Source of the DNA: a virus
DNA: 42,968 nucleotides
Direction: 5' to 3' (one strand)
IMG/VR virus record: IMGVR_UViG_3300032516_000059
Span: 1 to 42,968 of that record
The notes beneath the pieces are model-generated. The model made no database searches. It saw only the letters and a program-made list of their open reading frames with translations, and was not told the DNA's origin. Positions 32,303 to 39,506 of the stretch are shown here, piece by piece. Within the stretch, counting starts at the first letter, position 1. The number at the start of each line of letters is the position of its first letter. Made by a program: the position numbers and the translations under genes.

Positions 32303-33048
32303 TTCATCACCTTAAATATCTCCGCCAGGCTCATTGCCGGCTGGCTCTTTATTTGCCTATGCTCTTCTATGTTCTTTATAGCGAAGTATTCCTCGCTGGC
32401 CTTGCGGATCGCTGTTTTAAACCATGCCCATTGGTCTTTTATGCCTGCTTTGTTTTTGGCGTAGGAGTCGCAGACCTTAAGCAATACCTCTTCTGGGAAT
32501 AGCCTGCCGGGCTCCCATTTTAGCTCTTTCTTTAATCGTTCTAAGAGCTTATATATATTGAATCCGTCTTTATAGACTTTATCTAAGGCAGACTTCAGTT
32601 TTTCTGAAGGCTGTTCTTTATTCAACTCTACTCTACTCAACTCTACTCTACTCTGTGTGAGTGGTATGTGAGGGCTCAGTGAGGGCTCAGTGAGGAGTAT
32701 AGTATAGAGCTCTTTTACTTGTTTGGGTGGGGCTGGGTAGGATCGCCTTGAGGGGTGCTGGATGTGCTGGTGTTTAAGTAGGGTGGGACACCAGAGCCAG
32801 TGTTTACCCTCGGCTTCAAAGGGAAATAGTCGACGAGCTTTAATGCACTCTTGTATTAAGTCTTCTACGTTAACATTGTCTGCTGGGAATATTTGCCCTT
32901 TAAGTAAAAATGTGTCGTAAGGCATTACGCCGTTGGCGTCGTCCATGTGGCACCAACTCATTATATAGAAATACCTGGCGGGTATGGTAAGCTGGGCGAT
33001 CTCCTGCTCCAGCGGGTATATTGGGTCTATCTGTCGTTTTCTGGCCAC
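32299..33048 (-). CDS. Replisome-organizer/DnaD-like replication protein
   Basis: A 249-residue protein. Residues ~1-115 look like the winged-helix N-terminal domain of phage replication initiators (IPARYFYIMSWCHMDDANGVM, IQECIKARRLFPFEAEGKHWLW, KHQHIQHPSRRSYPAPP). A low-complexity linker with tandem SRVEL and EPSLS words follows, then a helical C terminus (VCDSYAKNKAGIKDQWAWF). Such proteins bind the origin and bring in helicase loader. The DNA coding for the linker carries tandem repeats that could be the origin, as in the lambda O gene. Family call by resemblance. Confidence 0.6.
   Translation of the reverse strand: MARKRQIDPIYPLEQEIAQLTIPARYFYIMSWCHMDDANGVMPYDTFLLKGQIFPADNVNVEDLIQECIKARRLFPFEAEGKHWLWCPTLLKHQHIQHPSRRSYPAPPKQVKELYTILLTEPSLSPHIPLTQSRVELSRVELNKEQPSEKLKSALDKVYKDGFNIYKLLERLKKELKWEPGRLFPEEVLLKVCDSYAKNKAGIKDQWAWFKTAIRKASEEYFAIKNIEEHRQIKSQPAMSLAEIFKVMK
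32623..32696. repeat. Two neighbouring tandem repeats inside the replication gene: origin candidate
   Basis: CAACTCTACTCTACT occurs twice in tandem (32623-32637, 32638-32652), and 15 bases on GTGAGGGCTCA occurs twice (32668-32678, 32679-32689) followed by GTGAGGA. An AT-rich GTATAGTATAGAG follows. Iterons plus an AT-rich side within the initiator gene is the lambdoid origin layout. Confidence 0.55.
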
Positions 33049-33408
33049 CTATCCCTCCGTTTGCTCCGTGCTTGTGCCTTCCTGGGTACGGTCCAGGTAT
33101 TGGATCGTGTCTATGGTTAGCTCTATTACTGAGTGTTTCTGCCCTGGCGGGGCTTCCCATGACCGGGTTGTCAGGCCGCCCTCTACGAATACCGCACTGC
33201 CTTTTTTGAGGTGCTCGTTGCAGTTTTCTGCGCGCTTGCCCCAGATTACGGCAGTTATGAACAGCTTGTCTTCCCGGTCTTCCTCTGCCTTGGTCTTGTA
33301 GATGCGCGAGGATGCCAAGCGCAGGTTGCAGACTGGGGTACCTTGGGGCGTGTAGCGCAGTTCCGGGTCCTTGGTCAGATTGGCTACGAGAATAAGTTTG
33401 TTTAGCAT
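33049..33408 (-). CDS. ssb: Single-stranded DNA-binding protein
   Basis: A 119-residue OB-fold protein: MLNKLILVANLTKDPELRYTPQG (in parts), VCNLRLASSR, DKLFITAVIWGKRAENCNEHLKKGSAVFVEGGL (in parts) and RSWEA...VIELTIDTIQYL. These are the bacterial SSB family landmarks. The usual Gly-rich linker and acidic DDIPF tip are replaced by a short TSTEQTEG tail, so it may not recruit host partners the normal way. It coats DNA for the RecT/YqaJ recombination and replication genes nearby. Confidence 0.95.
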   Translation of the reverse strand: MLNKLILVANLTKDPELRYTPQGTPVCNLRLASSRIYKTKAEEDREDKLFITAVIWGKRAENCNEHLKKGSAVFVEGGLTTRSWEAPPGQKHSVIELTIDTIQYLDRTQEGTSTEQTEG

Positions 33409-33419
33409 GGGTCTCCTTC

Positions 33420-33710
33420 TTAGAAGAAGTGTTGCTGTTGTTCTTTAGTCTCTGTTCTTTCGCGATAGATACGCACGGCCTCGGAGTGCGAGCATCGGTT
33501 ATATTTTCTGTAGCCTTGGCAGTTGCAGGCGAGGCGACCGATCTGTTCCCTGATCGTGTACGGCGTTATGTTGTAGCCGGGGATAGGTAGCACCTGGTAG
33601 ACGCCGTCAGCTATCTTTTTTATCAGCTCGAGCTCGAGAAGTTTTTTTACTTTATAGCTTACTGGCTGAGCGAACGTGCCTGTGCTTGCTTCGTAGTGTT
33701 GGATAACCAT
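33420..33710 (-). CDS. SWIM zinc-finger protein
   Basis: A 96-residue protein. The C-terminal half has CNCQGYRKYNRCSHSEAVRIY, the CxC-xn-CxH SWIM zinc-binding motif, which binds DNA or proteins and in other systems works with recombination factors. The N-terminal half (VKKLLELELIKKIADGVYQV) resembles a small winged-helix. The ATG at 33710 follows GAGG at nine bases and overlaps the end of the RlpA-like gene by 59 bases, three bases after the stop of the nested ORF. Confidence 0.75.
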   Translation of the reverse strand: MVIQHYEASTGTFAQPVSYKVKKLLELELIKKIADGVYQVLPIPGYNITPYTIREQIGRLACNCQGYRKYNRCSHSEAVRIYRERTETKEQQQHFF

Positions 33711-34239
33711 ATCTTAGTACCTCAATTTTGATTGGAACAAGCCCCTCACTAAGTTTTGCAAGGCGGCTGAAGGCCAACTTCGAAAGGTCGACGGCTCTGC
33801 CTTTGGCGACGAGCCTTTTAGCTGGTCCTCGGTCTGTAACGAGTACCACAACAGAATTATTCCTCTTAGCAGAGCCCCGAACCTTCGTCTTCCGATGTGT
33901 AGCCTTATTAGGTTCAAGGCGAGTAATTCTAAGCAGAGTACCAAAAGGATAGCTTGGGTGAGCACATGTAAGTTCATTTTCGTTGAACCTCCTTCCTGAA
34001 GCGGTTGTGAAGTGAGGCCAGGGATCGCAGGTGTCTCCTTCCTGGCCATACCATGATGCGTATATGGGTGATTTGTCAGCCCTGCTTTCTTGGTGCACCA
34101 GCAGACCGCCGAGTGCCATGATAATTACGGGCCAGCACGGGATCGACCCGATTGTTTTTTTAAGGGAGTAGATAGTCCTGTGCTTTAACCTATCTACTAT
34201 CAGTAAGAACGACGCCTTCATGGCGTATGCTGGCCCCAT
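33652..34239 (-). CDS. RlpA-like cell-wall enzyme (double-psi beta-barrel)
   Basis: A 195-residue protein with an N-terminal signal-anchor-like span (IPCWPVIIMALGGLLV, ~33-48) and then the RlpA domain: YASWYGQEG, TTASGRRFNENELTCAHPSYPFGT, VVVLVTDRGPAKR and GRAVDLSKLAF with the catalytic-type Asp. RlpA is a lytic transglycosylase acting on naked glycan strands at the division septum, at the periplasmic face. Here it may be the endolysin or an entry/lysis helper. A weak AAGGA precedes ATG 34239. It follows RecT by three bases, an unusual place for a lysis gene. Confidence 0.8.
   Translation of the reverse strand: MGPAYAMKASFLLIVDRLKHRTIYSLKKTIGSIPCWPVIIMALGGLLVHQESRADKSPIYASWYGQEGDTCDPWPHFTTASGRRFNENELTCAHPSYPFGTLLRITRLEPNKATHRKTKVRGSAKRNNSVVVLVTDRGPAKRLVAKGRAVDLSKLAFSRLAKLSEGLVPIKIEVLRYGYPTLRSKHRHVRSASKL
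33714..33977 (-). CDS. Nested membrane-protein ORF within the RlpA-like gene (candidate)
   Basis: In a second frame inside the RlpA-like gene, ATG 33977 follows a full AAGGAGGT at ten bases and opens an 87-codon ORF. It starts MNLHVLTQAILLVLCLELLALNL, one strong hydrophobic span, then a basic turn (IGRRRFG) and a second hydrophobic piece (ALLRGIILLWYSL), the outline of a small holin or nested lysis protein. Its TAA at 33714 lies three bases before the SWIM-gene ATG, as for a normal gene. The ribosome site coincides with codons for the conserved GRRFNENEL of RlpA, so chance is not excluded. Confidence 0.4.
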   Translation of the reverse strand: MNLHVLTQAILLVLCLELLALNLIRLHIGRRRFGALLRGIILLWYSLQTEDQLKGSSPKAEPSTFRSWPSAALQNLVRGLFQSKLRY

Positions 34240-34242
34240 GGT

Positions 34243-35280
34243 TTATTTGTCCTTGCTGTCTGCGTAGGCTTTGCTTATCCTGCGCAGGAAGTCATTCGCT
34301 TGCTCTATGGTTTGGAGATCCGCTACCTCTCCGAGCCCCATCTCTTCGCCGAGTACCCTCATAAATAGCTTGTCGCCTACCTTCGTCTTGGTTATGGCGA
34401 TATTGTTTATGATGTGTTGCGGCAGAGCGGATTTTTCTGTTGACTTCGGAGGTTCTTCTACTACCGTGCCTGCGGCCTCGATAGGTTCTTCCTGCCAGGT
34501 TGTGTTATCAGGTTGATCTAACATGCTGCCTACGCCTGGTCTGTACTCACGGCTGGTCTCATCGATAGAGAGGGCTTTCTGGGTTTCGATAGACAGAGGC
34601 AGGTTCTTGCTTAGCTGTAGCAGGCAGGTCTTCTTGCACATTGCGTCTTCATCGTCTGCCCAGGGGGTTCCTGGCATGAATTTCTCTGTCCTCTTATCGA
34701 AGACCTTGCTGTGTTTCTTGCCGTGGTCGATGCATTCCTCTTTGCTCATGACAAGGAACAGCATTGCGCCGTCTTTCATCTTAGCGAGAGCATAGTATTT
34801 TATGGTAGGTCCGCGTTCTCCCTCTGCCGGTTTGTGGCGCAGAAGGCTTTGCGTGCCGTATTCGTAGTCGAACCTATCTTTTTCGTGTACCTCATGGGCC
34901 TCTATGGTCAGTGCCGATTCGTGCCGATAGAAGAGGTCGGAGTATCCTTTGTAGCCTATGAGCGCCTGGACCTCGAGTTGTTTTTTCCATTCCTCCTTAC
35001 CGTTTACCATGATCTTCCTGCTGTTCATGAAGGGCAGAAGATATGCCCTGCCGGCTACCGGCTCCAGGCCTACCTGCTCAAGCACGATCAGGCTGCCTAC
35101 AAAACTCGCTGGGGTGCACTTAGCCAGCTTGGGGTTCAGTCTTATCGCTGTGGCCGCTACCCTGACCAGGTGTAGCGAGTTAAGCTTTACTTCTTTGGCG
35201 GCCTGAGATACTATATCTATCAGGCTCTGCGCCTCGGGTATTACCTCTAATGCTTTTACTACGTCCTCTTGTTTCGCCAT
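34243..35280 (-). CDS. recT: RecT single-strand annealing protein
   Basis: A 345-residue protein with RecT landmarks: VRVAATAIRLNPKLAKCTPASF, GLEPVAGRAYLLPF, VQALIGYKGYSDLFYRH, GPTIKYYALAKMKDGA and DEDAMCKKTCLLQLSKNLPLS. It anneals complementary single strands made by the exonuclease encoded just upstream. The C-terminal ~100 residues are a variable tail. The YqaJ-RecT-SSB-VRR-NUC run is a complete Red-like recombination set. Confidence 0.92.
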   Translation of the reverse strand: MAKQEDVVKALEVIPEAQSLIDIVSQAAKEVKLNSLHLVRVAATAIRLNPKLAKCTPASFVGSLIVLEQVGLEPVAGRAYLLPFMNSRKIMVNGKEEWKKQLEVQALIGYKGYSDLFYRHESALTIEAHEVHEKDRFDYEYGTQSLLRHKPAEGERGPTIKYYALAKMKDGAMLFLVMSKEECIDHGKKHSKVFDKRTEKFMPGTPWADDEDAMCKKTCLLQLSKNLPLSIETQKALSIDETSREYRPGVGSMLDQPDNTTWQEEPIEAAGTVVEEPPKSTEKSALPQHIINNIAITKTKVGDKLFMRVLGEEMGLGEVADLQTIEQANDFLRRISKAYADSKDK

Positions 35281-35284
35281 CTTC

Positions 35285-36262
35285 CTACCTCCTTACTGAT
35301 AGTCTTAATACTCTCTTCTCTTTTTCTGGTGTGTATTTTTCGTATAATCCAGGCTCTTCCCTCTTGAAGAGCTCTACGTCTATCCTCCTCTCGCTCTGGT
35401 TCTTCCAGGTTATTTTATATTTTGAGGTCATGCCTGTCTCATAAGTCTTCAGCATTGCCTTGAGCGTATTCTCCTGCTCTTCGATTTCTTTTTTGAGCAC
35501 CTTATTATCCGCTTTCATAGAGTCCAGGTTCTCGCATATCTTGCTGGCCTCATCGTCCAGCTCTATCACGCTCTCTTCTGCGGCTTGGGGGAACAAGGCG
35601 TACAGGATGCCGGAGTCCTCTGAGGTTATCTGCATCGGCATGACCTTGGGCACTATGAAGGTATTCCAGAAGTAGACCTCTTTAGCTATCATATCGTCCA
35701 GGGTCTTGGGCTCTACTGGGATGATGTCTTTTTTGGAGATATGGGGTATCTCAGGAAAGGCATTCAGTGCATCGGTGCGCACGAATACTTTCCACAGGAA
35801 CTTCATATTGCCTATCAATACAGCGATGTACCATATCGGCAGGCCTGTCACTGCCATGTAGTGCATGCATTGGATGGCGTATTCTGCCGGTATCTGCTCG
35901 TCTTCCCATTCGCTGGCTTTGAATTGGTTGGTGGTCTTGGCTTCAAAACCTGCGGCCTCATTGAGTACTCGACGGTCTATGTTCGCTCCGATGAAGGGGT
36001 ACTTGGGGTGGAAGAGGGTTTTGTTTACCTTGACCAGCTCCTTGCCTGTGGCGTCCATGAAGAATTCCGAGACGGCTTGCTCGAGTTTGTTCCCGAGCTT
36101 TACAGCTACCACGTCATCGATGTCGGGTGGTACGATCTCTCCAGTCTTTATTGCCCAGACCTGCAGGGGTGTCTTGTACCGGGATATCCCAAGGATCGCT
36201 GCGGCGTCTGATCCGCCGATGTATTGCTTGCGTGCTTCTACTGCTTCTTTTGTCCAGTCCAT
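35285..36262 (-). CDS. YqaJ-type viral exonuclease
   Basis: A 325-residue PD-(D/E)XK protein: RKQYIGGSDAAAILGISRYKTPLQVW, VKLGNKLEQAVSEFF, YPFIGANIDRRV with the active Asp, AGFEAKTT with E-x-K, and EYAIQCMHYMAVTG. These are the YqaJ recombinase landmarks, equivalent to lambda Exo. It degrades one strand of duplex ends for RecT. The C-terminal ~90 residues form a coiled coil. Four bases separate it from recT. Confidence 0.9.
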   Translation of the reverse strand: MDWTKEAVEARKQYIGGSDAAAILGISRYKTPLQVWAIKTGEIVPPDIDDVVAVKLGNKLEQAVSEFFMDATGKELVKVNKTLFHPKYPFIGANIDRRVLNEAAGFEAKTTNQFKASEWEDEQIPAEYAIQCMHYMAVTGLPIWYIAVLIGNMKFLWKVFVRTDALNAFPEIPHISKKDIIPVEPKTLDDMIAKEVYFWNTFIVPKVMPMQITSEDSGILYALFPQAAEESVIELDDEASKICENLDSMKADNKVLKKEIEEQENTLKAMLKTYETGMTSKYKITWKNQSERRIDVELFKREEPGLYEKYTPEKEKRVLRLSVRR

Positions 36263-36360
36263 AAGTTACGCTCCTCGTTTAGCATAATAGTGAGAAACGC
36301 GATTTGATATGCCAACCACATTTCTTCCATTATTATGTGCTCTTCTATCGGCAAGATCAT
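36238..36360 (-). CDS. 40-aa peptide between ATPase and exonuclease
   Basis: From ATG 36360, overlapping the TAA of the ATPase gene (TAATG) behind GGAG at eight bases, the frame encodes MILPIEEHIIMEEMWLAYQI then AFLTIMLNEERNLW and ends inside the exonuclease gene. A mixed hydrophobic/acidic helix is likely. It is arranged like a real coupled gene; no homology recognised. It fills the ~100-base gap between its neighbours. Confidence 0.5.
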   Translation of the reverse strand: MILPIEEHIIMEEMWLAYQIAFLTIMLNEERNLWTGQKKQ

Positions 36361-37916
36361 TATCTCGTCTCCACCTTTAGTTCTCCGTCCGTTACGATCG
36401 TCACGAAGTATTGGTATTCTGTGTCTGCCTCTATCTGTGTCAGGAATTCCGCCCGGACCGTCTCGTCCAGGTGCTCTACCTTATCGATGCATATCAGTTT
36501 CAACGGGTTATCCTTGGCCATGGCTCTGGCGATATCCAGGCAGGTCCTGACCTGTTGCGCTGTGGATAGGTTCGACAGGGGCAGTCCGTTTATGGTCACG
36601 TTGCCCTTGCCGTCTACGCCCAGACCTTTTACCGGCAGTTCTACCGCCGTCAGTAGTTCGTGGGGTTTCGCCCTGGCTGCCTCTACGCATGCGTCGTAGC
36701 GCTGCGCTGCGGTTATCTCTGCGGCGTGGCGTTGCTCGAGTGATCCTACCTCTTTGGCCAGAGGGATGAACGACTTCATGTGCTCTACGTCCGTGGCCCG
36801 GGCAGTAAGAGGAGCAATATCGATGGGGCTGTGGGTTTCAAGGAAGAATTCCGCCTGGGTTTTATCGGTATCAAACTTCGCCAGCTCTCTCTTTTTCTGG
36901 TCTTCTATTGTAGCGAGGCGGTCCTTGGTGATCTGCGTGAGGGCGGATTTCCTCTCGGTCAGGGTTACTGCGTCCAGGTTCTTTAGGTTCTCCAGCATTA
37001 CCGCCTTTTCTTTTTCGAGCGACTGGATCGTTTCTTCAGTTCTTTTTATAATATGCAGGAGTGCGCTCTTCTGTTTCTCAATATCAGACTTGGCTTTCTC
37101 GTACTCGGCGTTTTCGTTCTCCTGAGTCTCCTTTTCCTGCACGGTGTATTTAAGGGTAAGGTCGTTCCTGCTCTGGGGGTATTTTGCAATAAACTCCTTG
37201 CACTTCTCTATCTCCCTGTTAGCTTCCTGGGCGTCTTGAATCTCGGCGTATAGTTGCCCAAGGCTCATGTCTACCCAGTCATCTACTTTATAGTTATCCG
37301 GCAGGCGCTTGGCTACGGCTTCGCATTCGTTCTTTACGGCCTTTACCCTGGCGTTGGCTTCTGCCCGCGCTTCGTAGAACCACTGCTCGAGGTCTTTTAG
37401 TACCTGCAGGCCGTGCTTCTCGTAGTTTACCTTGGGGGCCTCGCCGAACCAGGCTTGGGCTTCCTGGGCGGTTACCCTGATAGGAAGAAGGCTCAGCAGG
37501 ATATCAGTCTGCTCGGTATCTTTCTTCTGCATAAAATCTACTGGGTTGAAGGCGAACACGTCGCGCCCCTTCTTGCCGGTGATCCCGAATAGTTCCTTGA
37601 GGAACGTCTCGGGGGCCTTTACAGGTACGCCGTCTTTGGTTACCTTTACACTGCCTTCGTCCAGCCCTGCTTCGTCCTCTTTGACGGTCCGCTTGATGCT
37701 TAAGTTATCGTCAGTCTCGAGCTCTATGTATGCCTTCTCTGCGCCTGCTCGGACAAATTTCGCCCGGCGCTTGGTGTTGAACAGGGCTTTCTCTATGGTC
37801 TCAAGTATCGAGGTCTTGCCTTTTTCATTGCCTCCGGATATCACGTTTACTTTGCCTGGGGTGATGGCGAGTTCTTCGATACCCAGGCAGTCTTTTATTA
37901 CGAGTCTCTTAATCAT
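36360..37916 (-). CDS. SMC/RecF-type ATPase of the recombination module
   Basis: A 518-residue protein. Walker A is ISGGNEKGKTSILETI near residue 28; a long coiled coil runs from ~185 to ~390 (Lys/Glu/Gln-rich); the signature-like NGLPLSNLSTAQQVRTCLDIARAMA and Walker B LKLICIDKVEHLD follow at ~440-480. The layout is that of SbcC/RecF family proteins without an intact zinc hook. Phages often carry such an ATPase next to exonuclease and RecT. It may tether DNA ends or load recombination factors. Confidence 0.85.
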   Translation of the reverse strand: MIKRLVIKDCLGIEELAITPGKVNVISGGNEKGKTSILETIEKALFNTKRRAKFVRAGAEKAYIELETDDNLSIKRTVKEDEAGLDEGSVKVTKDGVPVKAPETFLKELFGITGKKGRDVFAFNPVDFMQKKDTEQTDILLSLLPIRVTAQEAQAWFGEAPKVNYEKHGLQVLKDLEQWFYEARAEANARVKAVKNECEAVAKRLPDNYKVDDWVDMSLGQLYAEIQDAQEANREIEKCKEFIAKYPQSRNDLTLKYTVQEKETQENENAEYEKAKSDIEKQKSALLHIIKRTEETIQSLEKEKAVMLENLKNLDAVTLTERKSALTQITKDRLATIEDQKKRELAKFDTDKTQAEFFLETHSPIDIAPLTARATDVEHMKSFIPLAKEVGSLEQRHAAEITAAQRYDACVEAARAKPHELLTAVELPVKGLGVDGKGNVTINGLPLSNLSTAQQVRTCLDIARAMAKDNPLKLICIDKVEHLDETVRAEFLTQIEADTEYQYFVTIVTDGELKVETR

Positions 37917-38214
37917 GGTCTTCCTCCTTTGTCTGCGCTTTTTCCATTAGCTCTAAGTATTTTTGCACCACTGGGGTTCTTATTGCTTCGTAGGTTACTT
38001 TATTTATGGGGTGGTATATAGGTATGTCTCTTCCTGGGGTTATTACTTTTGAGGGGAATACTAACCGGTATTCTCCTGGGGCGTTCAGGCAGGTATGTAT
38101 CGCTATGTTTCCAAGATAGAATTGATCGTTAAGAAGACAGGAGGCAAAGGCTACGAGTCCGTCTTTGGGTTTAAGGGGTATGATTTGTACTTCGGAGATT
38201 TGTATTTCCCACAT
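37909..38214 (-). CDS. SpoVG-like protein
   Basis: A 101-residue protein with the SpoVG outline: ISEVQIIPLKPKDGLVAFASCLLND, FYLGNIAIHTCLNAPGEYRLVFPSK and RDIPIYHPINKVTYEAI. SpoVG-type proteins bind nucleic acid and tune transcription. It is the second gene after the early promoter, overlapping the ATPase gene by eight bases, which suits a regulator of the early operon. Confidence 0.75.
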   Translation of the reverse strand: MWEIQISEVQIIPLKPKDGLVAFASCLLNDQFYLGNIAIHTCLNAPGEYRLVFPSKVITPGRDIPIYHPINKVTYEAIRTPVVQKYLELMEKAQTKEEDHD

Positions 38215-38229
38215 TTTTTTCTTGCTCTT

Positions 38230-38391
38230 TTAGCGTTTCGTCTTTTTGTTTGAGCGTATCTTTAGGTAGTTACTCAGTGCGCGGTTAATCAGGAAGTTTA
38301 TTTTCTTGCCTTCCACGATCGCCATCTCTTTTATTTGGAAGTACAGTTCTGGATTTATCTTTACCGCTAAGTCTTTGTTTGTTTTTGGCAT
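38230..38391 (-). CDS. Ribbon-helix-helix regulator, first gene of the early operon (53 aa)
   Basis: From ATG 38391, behind AGGAG, the frame encodes MPKTNKDLAVKINPELYFQI, then a second helix GKKINFLINRALSNYLKI and a basic end. Strand LAVKINP plus two helices is the RHH/CopG fold. It sits 19 bases below a promoter with a near-consensus -35, a typical autoregulated repressor. Not the same as the RHH at 28116; they share only the fold. Confidence 0.7.
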   Translation of the reverse strand: MPKTNKDLAVKINPELYFQIKEMAIVEGKKINFLINRALSNYLKIRSNKKTKR

Positions 38392-38409
38392 CTCTCGCTC
38401 CTGGTAAGA

Positions 38410-38437
38410 AGTTTACTACAAATTCCCACTTTGTCAA
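38410..38437 (-). promoter_or_regulatory. Early promoter for the recombination operon
   Basis: TTGACA (38432-38437), a 16-base spacer and TAAACT (38410-38415) form a strong sigma70-like promoter on the minus strand. An SD-bearing leader leads to the RHH gene at 38391. It lies directly after the late-operon terminator. Confidence 0.75.
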
Positions 38438-38452
38438 GTTTTATTTTCACTT

Positions 38453-38506
38453 AAAAAGGAGGGAGCCAGAGGTCGTTGCAGGTGGGCAGTCCGCTCGCTC
38501 TGGCTC
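38453..38506 (-). terminator. Terminator closing the late operon
   Basis: GAGCCAGAG (38463-38471) and CTCTGGCTC (38498-38506) pair with a 26-base loop; on the minus strand CCTCC-TTTTT follows. The long loop is unusual. It lies between the last late gene (stop 38546) and the early promoter. Confidence 0.6.
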
Positions 38507-38513
38507 GTCGGAA

Positions 38514-38538
38514 GAAGAGGCGCAGGTGTGTCCTCTTC
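38514..38538 (-). other. Second hairpin ahead of the late terminator
   Basis: GAAGAGG (38514-38520) pairs with CCTCTTC (38532-38538) around an 11-base loop, eight bases before the larger terminator stem. Together they may form one structured RNA end. Confidence 0.45.
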
Positions 38539-38545
38539 GCTAATT

Positions 38546-39031
38546 TTATTTAATCAACAGTGATGAAAAAGGATAGGCATTGGTCATCAGGTACAACAGT
38601 GCGCACACAAAGACTTCTTCTGCGGGTGCGTACAGGGGGTTCTTTATTCCCAGATAGATACTCCAGGCGGCAACGCCTATGTTGGGAATAAAAATCCAAA
38701 GCATCTTGGGTCCGTATAAAAATATAAAAAGCAGGGCTACCGTAAGGTTCATTGCACAGTATACCAGCCTACGGAATAATTTACTTCCAGTGGTTTCTCC
38801 TCCATAGCCGAAAGAGAAACCTATCGCCACCAGTATATAGGTAAGTAGTAGCCAGGCATTCCATATTCCCATTATCCAGGCGCACAGGTTCGTGCTGGCT
38901 TCCTGGAATAGGGGTGCGATAAACCTACGGAGCCATTTGTTCTTCCGGCCGCCAAGCATATAAAATAAGCACATAAACGCCAGGGCGAATATAGCTCCGG
39001 TTGCCGCGTATCCTATAGTGTACTCATTCAT
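38546..39031 (-). CDS. Polytopic membrane protein (about 4-5 spans)
   Basis: A 161-residue protein with hydrophobic segments at ~8-26, ~52-72, ~90-108, ~110-128 and ~135-152 separated by short basic loops (GGRKNKWLRR, TTGSKLFRR). No family recognised. It is the last gene of the late region and overlaps the preceding -1-frame ORF by eight bases. Possible roles are a holin or superinfection-exclusion membrane protein; not decided by sequence. Confidence 0.55.
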   Translation of the reverse strand: MNEYTIGYAATGAIFALAFMCLFYMLGGRKNKWLRRFIAPLFQEASTNLCAWIMGIWNAWLLLTYILVAIGFSFGYGGETTGSKLFRRLVYCAMNLTVALLFIFLYGPKMLWIFIPNIGVAAWSIYLGIKNPLYAPAEEVFVCALLYLMTNAYPFSSLLIK

Positions 39032-39260
39032 GGATCTCGAATTCCCAGTGGCATTTTACTCTGGGAGCTGTGCCATCGCAGACCAGCTTGGCCTTCCTGA
39101 TCTGCCCCGGCTTGGAGTTCTTGTTCTCTATCACCGTGTCTATGGTATGTATTTCTTCTGGTAGCTTCTTGTTGGTCCAGAACCAGAAGCCAAACTTCCA
39201 GCGCAGGAGCTTGAGTATAGCCTTGTATGCCAGGGACTCAAGTACCAGCGCCCAGATTAG
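39024..39260 (-). CDS. 78-residue -1 frame extension of the 39257-39490 gene (candidate frameshift product)
   Basis: This frame, LIWALVLESLAYKAILKLLR (first 20 residues) and on to ...KCHWEFEIHE, has no ATG, GTG or TTG before its conserved-looking body, so it needs another way to start. It is in the -1 frame relative to the 77-residue gene before it, and C-CCA-AAC straddles the end of that gene just before its TAA. A -1 slip would make a 155-residue protein. Its stop overlaps the next gene's ATG in normal operon fashion. The extension adds a hydrophobic/aromatic helix (LRWKFGFWFW) and a beta-like soluble tail. Confidence 0.5.
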   Translation of the reverse strand, partial: LIWALVLESLAYKAILKLLRWKFGFWFWTNKKLPEEIHTIDTVIENKNSKPGQIRKAKLVCDGTAPRVKCHWEFEIHE

Positions 39261-39490
39261 TTTGGGAGAGTTACCTTCCCAGCCATCTTCTCAGATAGCC
39301 AGTACAAGCCTTTTTTAATAGCTGATGCTACTGCATCTACCTTGGGGATCAGCCAGTCGTCCTTCTTGGTAGGCGTTATAGATACTACGCCTGCGATCAG
39401 TTTAGCTATGGCCTCAACGATGCCCACCACTAAGGCCACATTCTTGACTATCCAGGCCAAGATGCCTAAGATAAAATGTATTACCACCAT
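39257..39490 (-). CDS. Small membrane protein (77 aa), zero-frame product
   Basis: Start ATG 39490 behind a perfect AGGAGGT. Residues 1-38 are hydrophobic (HFILGILAWIVKNVALVVGIV, then IAKLIAGVV), probably one or two spans, followed by a soluble helix (DAVASAIKKGLYWLSEKMAG). The gene ends VTLPN with the heptamer CCCAAAC right before its TAA. Holin-like in size, but no family is recognised. Confidence 0.6.
   Translation of the reverse strand: MVVIHFILGILAWIVKNVALVVGIVEAIAKLIAGVVSITPTKKDDWLIPKVDAVASAIKKGLYWLSEKMAGKVTLPN
39260..39266 (-). promoter_or_regulatory. Candidate -1 frameshift slippery site C CCA AAC
   Basis: Read on the minus strand in the frame of the 77-residue gene, C CCA AAC fits X XXY YYZ exactly and is followed at once by TAA. 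A stem CTTGAGT/ACTCAAG (39210-39242) lies 17 bases downstream, somewhat further than usual for a stimulatory hairpin. Confidence 0.5.
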
Positions 39491-39506
39491 CTTTACCTCC
39501 TTTTAG

